Of a stretch of DNA of 64,000 bases, positions 22,290 to 35,900 are shown piece by piece (within the stretch, counting starts at the first letter, position 1; the number at the start of each line of letters is the position of its first letter). The notes below the pieces were generated by a model that had not been told where the DNA came from, searched no databases, and saw only the letters and a list, made by a program, of their open reading frames with translations. Source of the stretch: Struthio camelus (Eukaryota; Chordata; Aves; Struthioniformes; Struthionidae); NCBI RefSeq assembly GCF_040807025.1, contig NC_090942.1, positions 78,225,987 to 78,289,986 of the forward strand, written 5' to 3'. The position numbers and the translations under genes are program-made.

Positions 22290-23885
22290 ATGCATGGAAC
22301 ACATCTTTTATTCAATAAGCAAGCAAGCACAGAAGTATAATGTGTAGTGCTTAATATTCATACAGTACTAAAAATATAAAAATAGAAATAAAATTTCACT
22401 GAAAGCATTTTCACTCACAAATATACAAGGAAAAGTGCTGTCAAGCCACATCATGCTACACCACTTGCCAGTTGCTGAACTGACAGTTTGTTTCCCAACA
22501 TAACTAAAACACTAAATATATGCTAGTCCTTCCTCACGGCTTTTAGTGCGACAGAATAGTGAACTAGCAAAAACGGGCCTCCTGCAGCTGAGAACCTAAA
22601 AAACAGATGTCATTAAGTAAAGAACAACAATAAAATAATTCTGGAGGATTTTATTGTGATAGGAGCCTGTTTCAGGCCGTTTGTGCCACTGTCATAGGAA
22701 AAAAAAAAAAAAAGTGCGGAAATGAACTTGAATCTTGATAATGATCCAGACTGTTCATGGCTAATAATTCTTGAGACTGTATTCTGCATGAATATTTGTG
22801 CAATACTCCCATCTGGTGGCATATTTTTAAACGCTTTTCCTTCAGTGCTGCTGCTGTTTCCTCTGCCTGCTTGCACTGGAACATACATCCATCTTCCACT
22901 TAAGTGTGATGGGATCCAGTAGTACAAACAGTGGAACATGCTGAGTGCCCTTAACTTTCGGATTTTGGTAGAACTAGAGGATACCCAGCACCTTGCCTTC
23001 TCTTACTGTATCCATTGGGTGAAGTTCAGATCTACACAGGAAACTGATACAGATGAGAGATGTTGATTTGTGAAGAGAGACATCTGCACTAGATGCCTTA
23101 CATTTAAGTTGTATTTTAAGGCCGTGGACTAGCCTTGGGAGCTTGAGAGGCTCCTATCTATCTGCTGACCTTTTGCACAGAGCTGAAATTCACCCACCAC
23201 AAAAACAGCTGCATGCTGTTATCATGAAAGCATAGGTGGCTTTTGGACTGGAGTGACAATCTCAGCTATATTTCATAGCAAGGCTTGACTGTCAAGAGTA
23301 TGGCAATACACAGAGCCCACTCTGAAGTCATACAGATAAAGGGGTGCAGAACTTAATAGGAACCCCACTTTGATCAGTTACTATTTTGGAATGGGATTTA
23401 TTTTCGTACTTGATATAGCAGCTATAAAAATAAATGTGACAATTAACCCCTGAGATCATTCTAGCATACTGTTTTGGCCTGTTACTTGTTTCCCTCTGAA
23501 ATAATTTTTATTTGGTTTATGGACATTTATTTAGGTTTTAGTGAAAAGCTCCTATAAAACACATTAAATAATCAATGTGGGGCTGAAAAGGTGTACATTC
23601 TAGTTGCATATATGATACATACCTTATATGTATATAATACATTCCATAACAGCTGAGTATTCTAGTATTGTCTAGGAAGTTCTTGCATGTGGACAAAGGA
23701 TTAAAATACTAAAAGATAAACAGCTGTGTAGGATCAAAGATAATTGCATTTGCTATGGTTTACTTAGATTGTTCTCCTTTCTTTAAATCTTATTACACAT
23801 AATAGCTACAGTAGTTTGTCCAGCAAGTAATAAATGAATGCATAAAGCACTTCTAGCTATATTTGGAGATCATACGCATGCATTT
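22290..23885 (-). other. SULT4A1: SULT4A1 3' untranslated region
   Basis: About 1.6 kb from the stop codon to the inferred cleavage site, close to what is expected from the roughly 2.4 kb SULT4A1 mRNA. Several internal AATAAA motifs on the minus strand (23526-23531, 23507-23512, 23397-23402) could give shorter isoforms. It is A+U-rich, with AUUUA pentamers. A plus-strand open frame near 22722-22922 is not supported as a gene. Confidence 0.75.
22307..22312 (-). terminator. SULT4A1: SULT4A1 polyadenylation signal
   Basis: The minus strand reads AATAAA in the context TTGAATAAAAGATG. About 20-35 nt further on is a GT-rich element (TGTGGTTTG, near 22278-22290), so signal, cleavage zone and downstream element are all present. 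This is the last good site below the stop codon before the CR1 fragment. Confidence 0.7.
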
Positions 23886-23998
23886 TTATAAATAAAAATC
23901 AAATGTGAGGTCACATTTTCCCATCTTCTGTTTATAAACTAAATCAAATTTCTCATTCATTGAAACAGTGAAGATGTCTTTCCATAGCCCAACTCGGC
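23886..23998 (-). CDS. SULT4A1: SULT4A1 exon 7 (stop codon)
   Basis: 113 coding nt from acceptor GTGTTTCAG to the TAA at 23888-23886, matching the 113-nt last coding exon of the family. It completes Gly248 and encodes 249-284, including the dimer motif K254-DIF-TV-SMN-E263 and the C-terminus DLTFDFYL. GRVGLWKD stands where active SULTs carry RKGxxGDWK, which contacts PAPS. Confidence 0.97.
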
Positions 23999-26900
23999 CT
24001 GAAACACAGAGAAGGAACACAGGTCAGACAGCTGACACGACAGGACACCAGATTTCTACAGTCTAATTGTGCAGGGCACCAAATGTCGTCTGTGAGATGC
24101 TAGTAAGCTTTAACTTTCATTGAAATTTAAAGAGACCTCAAGGCTGATTAAGTATCTTCCCCAATTCACCCTGCTACAACATTGTGAAGCCTTAAAATAG
24201 GTACCATCAACCCTGCTATCTACATGGGGATGAGTATTATATAGAAAGAATTTAGAATTTTGTGAGATTGTGCTCTATAGCGTTAATCAGCAATAACAAA
24301 TACAGATTTTGTTTTGGATATTAATTTAATTGTGGATTTCTGAGTTCCATGCAAATTACAGTTGTTTAATAATGCCATCAACTAACAGGTATACATTTCA
24401 AGATTAATATACCTTCAGCATACACTGGTCAGAGACCCATGCAAAAGGAGTATCAAATAGTGAGTATTAAACCGATCACAATTTTGATTATTGATATAAA
24501 ATATTGATCATTAATTTCTATTATAGTATGCTTAAAGGTGAATATAAGTTCAACAAATGAATTTAAGTTTCTCACAATGGAGAAAAGCAGTTTGTCAAGT
24601 ACGAGCGAGTGCCTAGATTACATCTAGGGAAAATGTCCATGATGTACCCAGTTTGTGCCATATACATTTTAATTTTGTGCACAAGGAATAGGAAGATTTT
24701 GGAGGCTCTACTGCGGACACTGAAGAAGTTTTCACGTATGGAACAGTCTTCTGTTCTACTGAACCCAACTAATAATATTACCTTACAGCACTGGTGAAGT
24801 CACTAGTCCACTGCTGTAGCCTTCTTCCCGACAGTTTCACTACTCTTTAAATTTGTTTATAACCTAAACAAAGTCGGCCAGTGTTACTTGCTGGCAAATC
24901 AGTCCCATGGTCCCATGGACTAACCAGACTGAGAGGCCGATTCTCTTTTCATTTCTATTGAGTATAATAAAGAAAAAATCCAGGCTTGTTCAGCTGGAAT
25001 AAATGAAAGGAGAATTGGGACCATGCTACTACAGAGTTTAATCATAACAACAAGAACAAAACTACACGCAGGGAGCCTAATTATGCATTTGATGCATATG
25101 AAGACTACCCATTTAATTACCGTTGCTTTTGTGCAGCAAGTCTATAACTGAGTTCAAGGACAAAACCATCTGAAATTTCCACAAGTTACACATGATGAAT
25201 TAGTAAGTATGACGAGGGTCGTTTTATAAAAATCAGGACTTTCCTAGAACTCCTAAAGATATGATAGTGTCAAAATAACTTGACACGGACTGAAAAGGTG
25301 TAATTTAAGGTTTTTGTCCAATCTCTCCTGTATCCAAGAGGCTTTCAAGAAAATTCTTGTAATCATAAACATCTGATACCGATTTCAGTTTTGCTCTGGC
25401 AACTGTAATAGCATAAAGTATAGCAGGAAACAAAAACCTGTATTTCCCTTTCAGTAGCGATAAAACATTTTCTTCCTTGCTTGGAAAGATAAGCATGTTG
25501 CTTCTGAATCTCCCTAACAATACCTAAGGACAAATGACAAGTTTTCTAAAGGACTTAAGCAGTGGAGTAACTTTGTAACTTATTTTTTTTAACCATACGG
25601 ATTGATAACTTGTCAAAAAGTCACCCACCTGGTTTATGATTTGAATCATGCAACTGTGTAAATTATGATGTAATATGAGTCAAATATAAGTAATATATCT
25701 AATCATTGTTCTGCTTTCATAGCAGCTCAGGATTATCTTCAGAGTAAATGTGCTAAAAGAAAAAAAATGAAGAACTAAAATAAAGCAAAATAAAGTAGAT
25801 GCAACTAATGACAAATTAAAAATATTTGAAACAGATTACAATAATCTATCATGTTACTGCCACAATTCTTTGTCACATAAATGAACAGAAGAGGAAAAAA
25901 GCGTCTGTTAATGAAGCTGCATTCTGAAGTAACAAAACATTGTAAAAGCCAGAGACAGTGAACAAAAGAAATTCAAAATAAGGATATTTTAATAAAAAGC
26001 ACACAGTGAGCAAATGACAAAACACGAAATTAACTGCTGTGGCTCCCTTCCTTTTCTATTACAAGCTGGAGCCTTCTGTTTGGAAAGATTTCTAGAAGGT
26101 AGAAAAAAAGAGGCTCTTGATCCTTGACTGGAGTCTGGCACAGAATGGTGCACGCAGCAAAAGGAGGCATCAACCTGTTTATCTGGATAGACATGAAGTG
26201 GCCAGTAGAGACGGTAGTTCACCCTTCTGCCTGTGGAAGGTCTCATCAGCAGCTCTGCTCTTTTCTCTGGTATGACAATCTCACCTCTCTTTTGCAACCA
26301 GGGAGGGCATGGTTGCTGTGTTTAGCATTCAGCCATGCTACTGCTCCACAGATCTCACAATCATCGAGTTTAGGAACAAACTTTGGTTTTGGTGCAACTT
26401 CATGCAAGTGAACTGAGGAGAACGTAGCTCTGTTTGTAGAATCTTGCACTTACTAAAGTAAGTGCAAAATCTAGCACACTCCATCCAAGCCCTTGGGATG
26501 TCTTACCAGGCTCATTATTTTGTGATGTTGTCTTAACAGCAGAGACTGGGTTGATAACCAGAGTTAGGGAACCTGCGGTAAAATCCTACTGAAAATGAGA
26601 TGGTCTGTTGTCTTCACACAAGTTATGTTACATGTTAAATTTTACTTTGAAAAAACTAGGGGGAGGGTAGTTTGGGAGTTTAAAGCAAGATATGTAATAG
26701 CAGGAAAACACAGCACTTCACTGTTTGGCAGTGAAGACTTTACCAGAAATTATAGGAAATGTATTTGGTCTTTCAGTGAAACTGCAAACTTATCTTCACT
26801 GGAATTTTACCTCAAGCCAGTAAACTTGAGGCAGTTATTTCAAGAACTCGTCATTTACCAGAGCATAAGTGAACTGGGGCAAGAAGAGGTGTTATATCAC

Positions 26901-29900
26901 AGTGATGACAAAAGAGCCCTTAGGAGTCTGGTTTCCAGCTCTTACTCTAAGAAGTGGAGCATACAGCCCCTCCTAGAATGTATTAGGAACACTTCCTTAC
27001 TAGGTTTGCACAGTCACAAGTAACAACAAGGAAGTCTGAACACTGGCTCTTTGTAAAGCTGACCTTCTGGAAAGTTTGTGCCAATGTACAAACAGTACAA
27101 GTTACCCAGGTCAGTTACTCTGACGATAGTCTGGGCAGAGTAATAGAAAACTGGCATAAGGCTGTGCCAAAGACGACGTAAAGGTAGTAACGAACACCAG
27201 TGAACCTGCTTTCATAGGAAAAGATCGTCTCAAACAATTCCGATTAAGCATTGATAAGATTACAGTCTGACTGATTAAAGGTGAATGCAGAGATACAATA
27301 GACTTTTGTAGGGCAGTTGATTTTAGTTTTTTTTTTTAAAAACAGAATTATGTAATCTCACTAAAATGGATATTAAATGAGTGAACAACTGGCTAACTCA
27401 AATTTAGTCATCAGGGAGGACTGATGATATTTGATATTTTTATTGGGAATCTGAAAATAATTATAAAGTTCTAGTTGATCAGATTTGCAGATAACAAGAA
27501 GAATGGCTCAGAGGTAGTGTGGAGAGGGCTCCCACATAGAAACCTAAGAACAAAGTATTCAGACCATGCTCCTTGAGTAAGGGAGAATAATCTGTAAATC
27601 AGTTTCTCTGAAAAGGCTTTTGTGGTCATGATAAACACAAGCTTCATGTACGATGCTGTTGCAAAAAGTGCCAACGTGGAAGGACAAACAAAACAAGGGG
27701 GGAGGGGAATTCCAGTTTTAATTCCATTTTATATGTGGATAAAGTATTTGTGAGGCTAACACAGGAATTCTCCATCTAGCTCTTATGCCTTAATTTTTAA
27801 AAAGAGCTGTTAAGTGCTGTAAAGCACCCTACAGAAAATAATTTGAGGGAGACTTCTGAGTTCACTTTGTTAGGCTTATCAGAAAGAAGATTGAGAGAGG
27901 ATCATTTTTCTTGCCGTTTTCAAAGGCCAGATGTATCAGTAGATCAAAAGGCCCTTCAGTTTCCTAGAGAAAGGCCTCACAAGAACAAACAGCTGGAAGC
28001 TAAACCTCAACAAATTCAAGTTAGAAATATAGTACACATTTTAAACAACTGACGTAGGCAATGAAAAGAAAAAGCTCATATGGAAAACTGCAGGTTCTTG
28101 TCATTTGATGCCTTCAAATTAGAATTATCTGCTATGCTAGAAGATCTGATACAAAGAAACACACAGGCTCACGCCAGGATGAATTGTATGAAATTGTGTG
28201 GGCTTTGACATGCCAAAGGTCAGAAGGAGCCAAGCCATCTTCTCAGCCTGAATAGTTGAGGTAAGCCAAATCAGTTCAATCAACTGAAGTAAGCCAAAGA
28301 CACTTCCTCTTCTCTTACAAAGCAGGTCGGGGTGGTGGTGAACGTGCACCACTGATCGTGAATGTTTCCATTCTTTTCTAGTCACTTCTGCTTTACCTCA
28401 AAACAAACGCCACAAACATCCTATTGCACCAGCAATCATTTTCCTCCCATCATTTATAGAGCAATGTTTTGGCAACATCTTAACACATCCTGGAGATTAC
28501 TAATCTGTCAGCTGCCTCCTGCAACTTCCACAAGAGGTCTACTGTGGGTTTCAAACATACCCCTGCCAACAGGAAGTGCTTCTGCGTTACAGCACTGATC
28601 AATGAGTTGATGGCAATGTTCCACCATGGATTCCAACTGTGCTTTGTCGTAAGAAACTCCTAAGAACCTCACCAGTTGCTCAACCATTGTTGCTAGGTCC
28701 TGTAAGAGAATGTTAAAATATTGTAAAATAAACTAATTTTTAAAATGAATGTATGTTTTAAATGAGATTAATTTTAAAATGAATTGCGTTCTGATGAAGA
28801 TGAAAAGTACAAATGCCTAAGTTGCACAAACATCAGTATCTGAAACTTTTACCACTTTTCAAATTGCTGAAAATAAACCCACATCTTCCAACTTATTCAG
28901 GAAAGACAGACAAATGGGCAGAAAGCATAGTGACATACACTTGCTTCTTCAGATATTAGAGAACAGGGAACTGCAAAATAATTGTGATGCTTCCCACTGC
29001 AGACAACATCACACCCTTAAGAGGTCACTTTGGAATACCAGCATATTTGGGGCGGAAAAAAGGAATTATTTTCCTTTTGAGCTGGGTAAAATGCGTGACT
29101 ACAATTGTTAGAACAGCTCCTCCTTCACCGTCAAGCTTCTGGAAATGGGTTCATGTAGATTGAAAGGAAAAGATAAGGTGAGGAGGTCTCTGAGAACGAG
29201 CAGTCGTTAATTTATGTATCCAGAACCCAAAAGAGGGTCCTTCAGAAATATATGAATAAGACTCTTCTGGGATGGGAAGGAAAAAAAAAAAAGGCAATGT
29301 TTTTTTAGGAAGAAAGGTACTGTGATGCCCCCAATTTTCAGCAGCATCCTTCAGTGGACAGTTGGGAATATTTTGTTATTCAGAATGATGGCTTTGAAGT
29401 CATTGCTACAAAATGTTTAAAGTTATTCCAGATATGTTACACACACTTTTAGAATCCCACTCTATCAGAAATTCAATAAAAAAAACCCAAATTATAATTT
29501 GCTGGGCTTTGAGTTCAAATTCAAATTTCCCCAGCTTTATTGAGTTCTACCCTGCTTTTGCCTTTCTGCACGTTTAGGCATAGGAGCTGGGTTTTTCCTA
29601 CGTCTGCATTAATTCTCCAGCTGTTAGTCAAATCTGCATTTTTAAATATTTTCATTAATTCTCAAAAGTATATTATTGCAACAGGAAATGGAAATCTACA
29701 TAGTTCTATGTATTATTTTCAATAAAATCCTGATTGAAAATAAAGTGGATTTGTTAGCCAACATACTATAAGGACCCAAGAATTATGTTCACTTTTTGCC
29801 ACATTCTCATCCCTAATTGCTTTCAAGATTGGTTCATAGGCACCCAAATAATCAGAATGAATGCCAAATATGTTAGACAAAACAGTTATGAGAAATATTT

Positions 29901-32900
29901 TTTCTCATTGGTATCGCATACAGAGTAAGAGATTTCTTTTAAATGAATGCCCAAGGCTGAGCGTAACAAGCACTCAGCAGTTACGCCATCTCTCCCTTCT
30001 GTGCCAGTAGTTAAGTGCCTCTGGAATGCAGGCAGATTCCTGAGTGCATTACTGGGTTTTCCAAAGTGCGGGATGTCCATGGAAGCTACTGGATGCCTGT
30101 GCTTTACAGACGAGATCAAACAGTGGGGAGCGCAAATATGGACAACAGAACCAAGTTTTTTACTTGATATATTTTAAATGCTATGACGCTGAAGTAATCA
30201 AAATATCTCTTCGCTAAAACTAACCTACCTTGTGCATATCTTCGTACTTGAGGAAAAGTACGTTGGCATCCATGTGATGTTCCCAGAATTCTTGGACATG
30301 TTCAAACCATGAACCATATCCTACTACAGATACAGAAGATATTATGATTTACATGAGGAATATGAACACTTGTTATTAATCCCTCTTCAGAAAGAAACAA
30401 AGGAGAAAAATAAATTAACTGGAGTGGTTTAGATACAGAGGCGAACTGTGTTTGGTTTTCCCCATTGCCGTGCATAGCAAGGAACTTAGCTGAAAAAACA
30501 GTAAAGTTTCTATCAATTTGGAACATTCAGAAGAACTAACTTACCCCTAAAGATATTCAACTGAAAAAGCAGCATACTTCACGATGGACCTCTTTGGAGC
30601 TCAGTATTAATAATGCCTCACTATTGACAGAAGTTCAGTCAACATAAAAACTGCAAAGATATCCTTGCAGGAGGCAAATCATCAGTGGCTCCAGCCTCTG
30701 AATTCCTGCAATTAACGTATCATACTGCGGCTTCCTTCACCTAGAAGCTAGATACAGCATCAATGGACAGCTGAATAGAGCATCCTCTACGATGGGCTAA
30801 GAATTGCTAACAACCATTGTCCTTTCTTATTTAGACAAGTATTGAGGAAACAGACCTATAAATACGCTTTGCTGTTGTTTCCAGAAAACTAAAAATCTAC
30901 TGGCAGAATAAATATTCTGTTTATTGTTACATCTTTTGCCCCCTCTAGGGGGCAAAATCTAGGTCTGTTCTCTTTGTATTGCTATTTTCTGAACATGTCC
31001 ATGCAACTAGAAACATTCCTGTAGATATGCCAGAACATGGTCTCAATTATACTGTTATCAATTATCTCAATTGCAGCAGATACAGTACTATAAGTACAGT
31101 AGTATCTGTAGTATAGATAAGTAAATCTGGGCTACAATCAGATGTCTATGGCAGGGGTTGACTACCCCTCCAACCATCAGGTGATGTGATGGGGCACTCC
31201 CAATGTATCACAAATTGTGAGCAGGCCCAAGGTACAGGGTTGCCAGTGACGAAAAGCTTATGCCTCCTACCTGCTGTGCACCGCTAGCAGCTTTGACCTC
31301 AGTTCCCCACATCTGCTGTGTGGGGTTTGGGACTTAAAGAAAGCTGAGGGGCTGTCCAAGGAGGAGCTGTGCCCCCAGCACTGTGGAAGCAGTGGTTACT
31401 GGAGTCCTAACACACCCTTATAACTTTTCCTCCTTTACTTGTCTGATAAGGTCCATATTTGCACTGATTTCAATCAATTTGTTTGGGTCTAGCACAAGTC
31501 AACACTTTATCATCTACAGAATACCTTTTGCTGTCAATATTACCAGAAAGACAACCCAAGGAGAAACACATTCTGAATATCCATTTATCAGTGATGAGTT
31601 CCCTCAAAGTATTTCAGATAATCAAAGCAGGAGTTAAGTAAGTATGGCAAATAGGTTTTCACATTCTTCCTCGACATTTTTTGCCATCAAATATTATCTT
31701 TTCAGCAAAGCAGCTAACAAAAATGTTAAAGTGTTAATTCTTTTAAGTTTTGTATTTTGAAGCCACCTTTTTCCCTGGAAAAAAATACTGTTTTATTTTG
31801 GTGGCACATTTTCATTACAGAAAGAGGTCAGTTTTCATAGAAAAAAAATCATATATTGTAGGCCATTTTTAAGTCAGCTGATTCATTTTCAATTTTTATC
31901 AAGCTATGTGGAAAAACTCCATTTTTGTTTTTTCTGTTCCACAGACTCCTAAAGAAAATCACGCAAGAAGCCTCACACCGATCAAGCAAAAAAAACGTTC
32001 CCAGCTGCTCTTAATGGTAGAGAGCAAAATCCACAGAAGATTGCATTAGCAGAGTTTACCTACATTTTACTTGAGAAATTCCCTCAAGCTTTAGAAGATA
32101 ACACCAAAGAATTAACATAGTCAAGACTAATCTCCTGCCCATTCAAATGTATACTTTCAAACAACAGAGCTAACATGCAGTGAATTTGTTTCAAGATGGC
32201 CAGGTTTGAGGAGGGGTAAAGAGAGTGGGATGGCTCAGTGCTTCTCCCTCCAGAACTACTTTGACTTCTTAAGTAGGTTTTCTGCTTCTTGCATTGCTTC
32301 CATGAGATGCAAATATTTAGCTAAATGATAAATTTATTGCATTATAAAACACTCCATTTGCACGATTATGGATACACAGAACATGCTGTAATGTTTTATT
32401 GACTCTAGGAGGTTGATAAATCAGCTACCTGCTACAAGATGAAGATATAAATAACTCATGATACACTTAAAGGGAGTAAAGAATCTTCCTGCAACTTAGA
32501 AGGCCTTCTAATGTGTTTTCCTTGTCTCTACTCTTGAAGTCCCTGCTCGTGGGCTTCAGACAAACTTCCCATTCTCAGGGAATGCAACAGAAAAAGCTGA
32601 AGGTGGGCTGGAATGGAGGGAGAGCGTTTACCCTTTCTGCACACACTTGCATAAGAAAATGGCTAGGGTTTATAAAGCCACATGGCAAGGGTTTATAATT
32701 AATCACCACTGGCTGGCTTTTGCTTTTTTTTTTTTTTTTTAAAAAAAAAAAACTCCCTTCAGTATTACACAGTTCCTTTAGCATCGGTTTCTCCAAATTC
32801 CAGGTTAAAGGAAAGTTTGCTACACAGGATCTAGGGGAAATCCTGGTCTCAGAGCAGAGAACAAGGCTTCTGGCGAATTCTTAGCGTCACACTAAGGTAT

Positions 32901-35900
32901 CACAGAGAAGATTTTTAGAGAAAGAGAAGGCAGTAAAAAAAAAAATGCTAATAAACTTTTTCTCTTGCTGGCTAGAAAGAATAACAATCCATTGGCAAAA
33001 TGGTCAGCGAGCAGTTGATCAGTTGTTGTAATGCAGGCTGTTGTACTCTCGCTATAATGGTGCATTTTCGGAAAGTAAAAGCCTACAAGTTTGCCCAACT
33101 GCCAACTCAACGGGGCTGACAGCAACTTACTAATGCAGTCCAGATCAATCTCATGTGAGCTACCGATTTTTGTGCATTAACTAGTATCTTGCTAGGGACA
33201 AATCTTGAGTTTTAGGATGAAATAACAACATTAAAGAAGTTGCTACACAAATCCCCGGAGGAACAGAATGACTCCAGGGAAATGGCCAAGCACAGTGAGC
33301 TCCCATGGAAGTCAACAGATAACTGAGAACACTCAGCACTTTCCATACGATACCTCCCATCTGGCAAACTGAACTTTAGAAGTAGACCAGAGTTTTTCTT
33401 GAGTGAAGTGGAATACCACTGCATCCAAATATTGTAAGACAATTATTTACAAGGTATGGCCAGTTTGCATGGACAAATCTAATTCCTTGCAGCCCTGCAT
33501 TTGTAGCAATCTCCTTGCTGTAGACAGAAAACAGAAATGCACTTTTATGCAGTTCATTTCTGCACTTGCAGAGGGAACGCAGAGATGAAAATAAATGTGT
33601 AACAGCCTGCGCAGAGGGAACATCTCCTTACACTTGTCATTCATAAACCTTCTGCAGAACTCCTGAAACGTTCCTCTGTAGCTCATCGTCCTTAGGGAAC
33701 GGTGAAACTGGTAATAAGACACCACCAGGTCTTTGGGGTTGCGAGCCATGTATATTACCTATGAAAGGAGGAAAAATTATCTTACTGAAAGGACTTTTTC
33801 CCCTGTTTCCGAAAGCATGTAAACACCTGCTGCTGGTACAGTTAATCAAAAATGAATTCATTTTTACCTTAGAATTGCCATTATGCAGGTCTGAAGGCAA
33901 AAACCGATATGGTAGGTGGCTTTTTATGAGGCGAGGAGATGTCAGTTCCTAAAATAAAGCAAAAGGAGACACATTTCTTGTTGGCACGTTGGCAGTTGTT
34001 TGGCACGTCCCGAGCTCCCCTGAACCATCACACTTAAAGCTCTTTATTGTACTGTGTTACATTCACAAATTCACTTCTTAAACTAATAGGGGTCTGGAAC
34101 CAGGAATTTGGTCAGGGAATTGCATCTGTTTCTTAAATATCAAAAGGATGGATAATGAGAACGTGCAAAAAGTGGTCTTTTTCAAACTGCTTCCATTTGT
34201 AAGACCTTTTCAGGAAGGCAATGTAATCGTCCCAAACTTCTTAGTGTCAGACTAACTTTGTTCCCAGTGATGCTCCCACTGAAATTTTCTGAAAAACATC
34301 AGAAGCTCTGAATGAACAGAGATTCAGAAAATGTATGCTAAATTTCTTCACTTTAAAATGTTAATCTTGCAATTTATCATCAGATTTAGGCCAAACAATC
34401 CAAAGGTTCATCTGAGTGAGTACGCTTTTCACACAGAATATTTTTCTATTGTAATTTGAGACAATAATCGTCTTATGACACAAACCATCTTCCAGTAGTT
34501 AAAACTGCATAAATTGATACTGGATCAAGTTGCTATCACATCATATAGATAACAACGTGTAAATTCAAACCAAGGCCAGTCCCTATGCTGTCGTTTATTT
34601 GCATTAAACACTGAGGGTCTCATTGCACTAGGCCTCACTCAGATGAAAAAGAAAAACAATCTTTGACCCACAAATACTCTCAGCCCAAAGTAGGCTGATG
34701 TTATTGTTGGTGGTTCCTAGAACCATTTTACAGCTATCCATGCTAGCCTTAGCTAGGCACTGTGGATGTTTTAGGATGGAGCCCAGTAGTTTGCTTCATC
34801 ATTCCCAGATATGTTTGCATCAAAATTAGCTACAGCAAAGACAGGATCATATTATATGCTATGTCATTAGTCTCTCCGTGAATGATTTTTAATAGCATGA
34901 AAGACATTTCATGTAGAATATTCCAAACTCCTCAAACTGCACTGCACAGTCTGTAGATCCACAGATCCTGGGTCTACAAGGATCTGAATCTGTAAAACCA
35001 GAGTAGTGGGTCTATAGATCTCTCTATCTGAAGTTCCTCTTTGCAAATTCAGGGAAGGGATCAAAGCAAATCTGTCTCATTGGGGCAGCTTCTACTTACA
35101 TAAGCAAAGGAGGCTCAGGACTCACTACAGAAATACGTTGCCAAGACATTTAGGACATCAAGAAACATATTTTAAAACATAATAGAGTAAATAAGGCTTA
35201 ATAAAAGCAATTTTGAAGTAACCTAATAATACCCTGAATCATTCCAACAAACTGAGCAAGTCCAGTGATGAAAAGGACAAGGACACAGGATGAGATGAAA
35301 TGATAAATACGGAGCCTAAGAAAAAGATACCCAAATGCTGGAAGACTTCTTTGAAATAAATTGTACCTTGATGATGTCCAGACCAGGCTGAGGGTACTCT
35401 AGGACTGGAAGTTGTTCATCTATATTCATTAGTCCAATCTCATCTGGATCAGCTCCCTGACTCACTAGATATACCACTTCCTGTAGCAAGCCTGTCCCTG
35501 CATAAACCAAACAATGAAAGAGAACAGACTGTATTATACTCCTTATCTAAACAGAAGCATATGAAGGGAGACTCAGACACAGAAATAATGACAACTTTCA
35601 TGCTTGAGAGTCTGCTGTGAACTAAGTCCATAACTACTGTGTTTACTGTAGTGTGTTGGTTACTGTTGTTTTATCTTGAACATGTTCAGATCTCCTTTCA
35701 CTCAAAATATCCAAGATTTTTCTTTGGTAACACTTTAACTGTAAATCTGTTTGTTTCCCAAGCCTTTCATGTATATGAATTGGAAAGCATTTTGCATACA
35801 CTGAATTTCTCACTATGAACATTAGTTAGGTAAATTTTACTATTTCCATTTTAGAAATAAAAAAAAAAAAAAAAAATCAGAGATCATTCCAGTTCACAAA

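Larger units (their letters stand above)
23999..28560 (-). other. SULT4A1: SULT4A1 intron 6
   Basis: Holds an antisense CR1 at about 27,030-28,250 and a perfect 11-bp-arm inverted repeat at 26444-26467. Plus-strand open frames at 26595-27023 and 27843-28052 lie in or next to the LINE and are not independent genes. A human splice variant uses a pseudo-exon in this intron; I could not identify an equivalent here. Confidence 0.7.
30324..33631 (-). other. SULT4A1: SULT4A1 intron 4
   Basis: Contains a palindromic CTCF-like site at 30934-30957, a GC-richer block at about 31,150-31,390 that starts like a hAT terminus (CAGGGGTTG), an A/T-rich 'gaaattttt'-type relic near 31,740-31,930, and a T17/A12 junction at 32724-32752. 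No exon recognised. Confidence 0.65.

Noticed and set aside
26595-27023. 142-codon plus-strand ORF, longest in SULT4A1 intron 6
   Set aside because: It directly precedes the CR1 reverse-transcriptase fragment in the same orientation and may be degraded LINE sequence, but no diagnostic RT motif was seen. Not supported as a gene.
31150-31390. Possible hAT element starting CAGGGGTTG
   Set aside because: Only one end looks like a terminus. No matching inverted end or target duplication was found.
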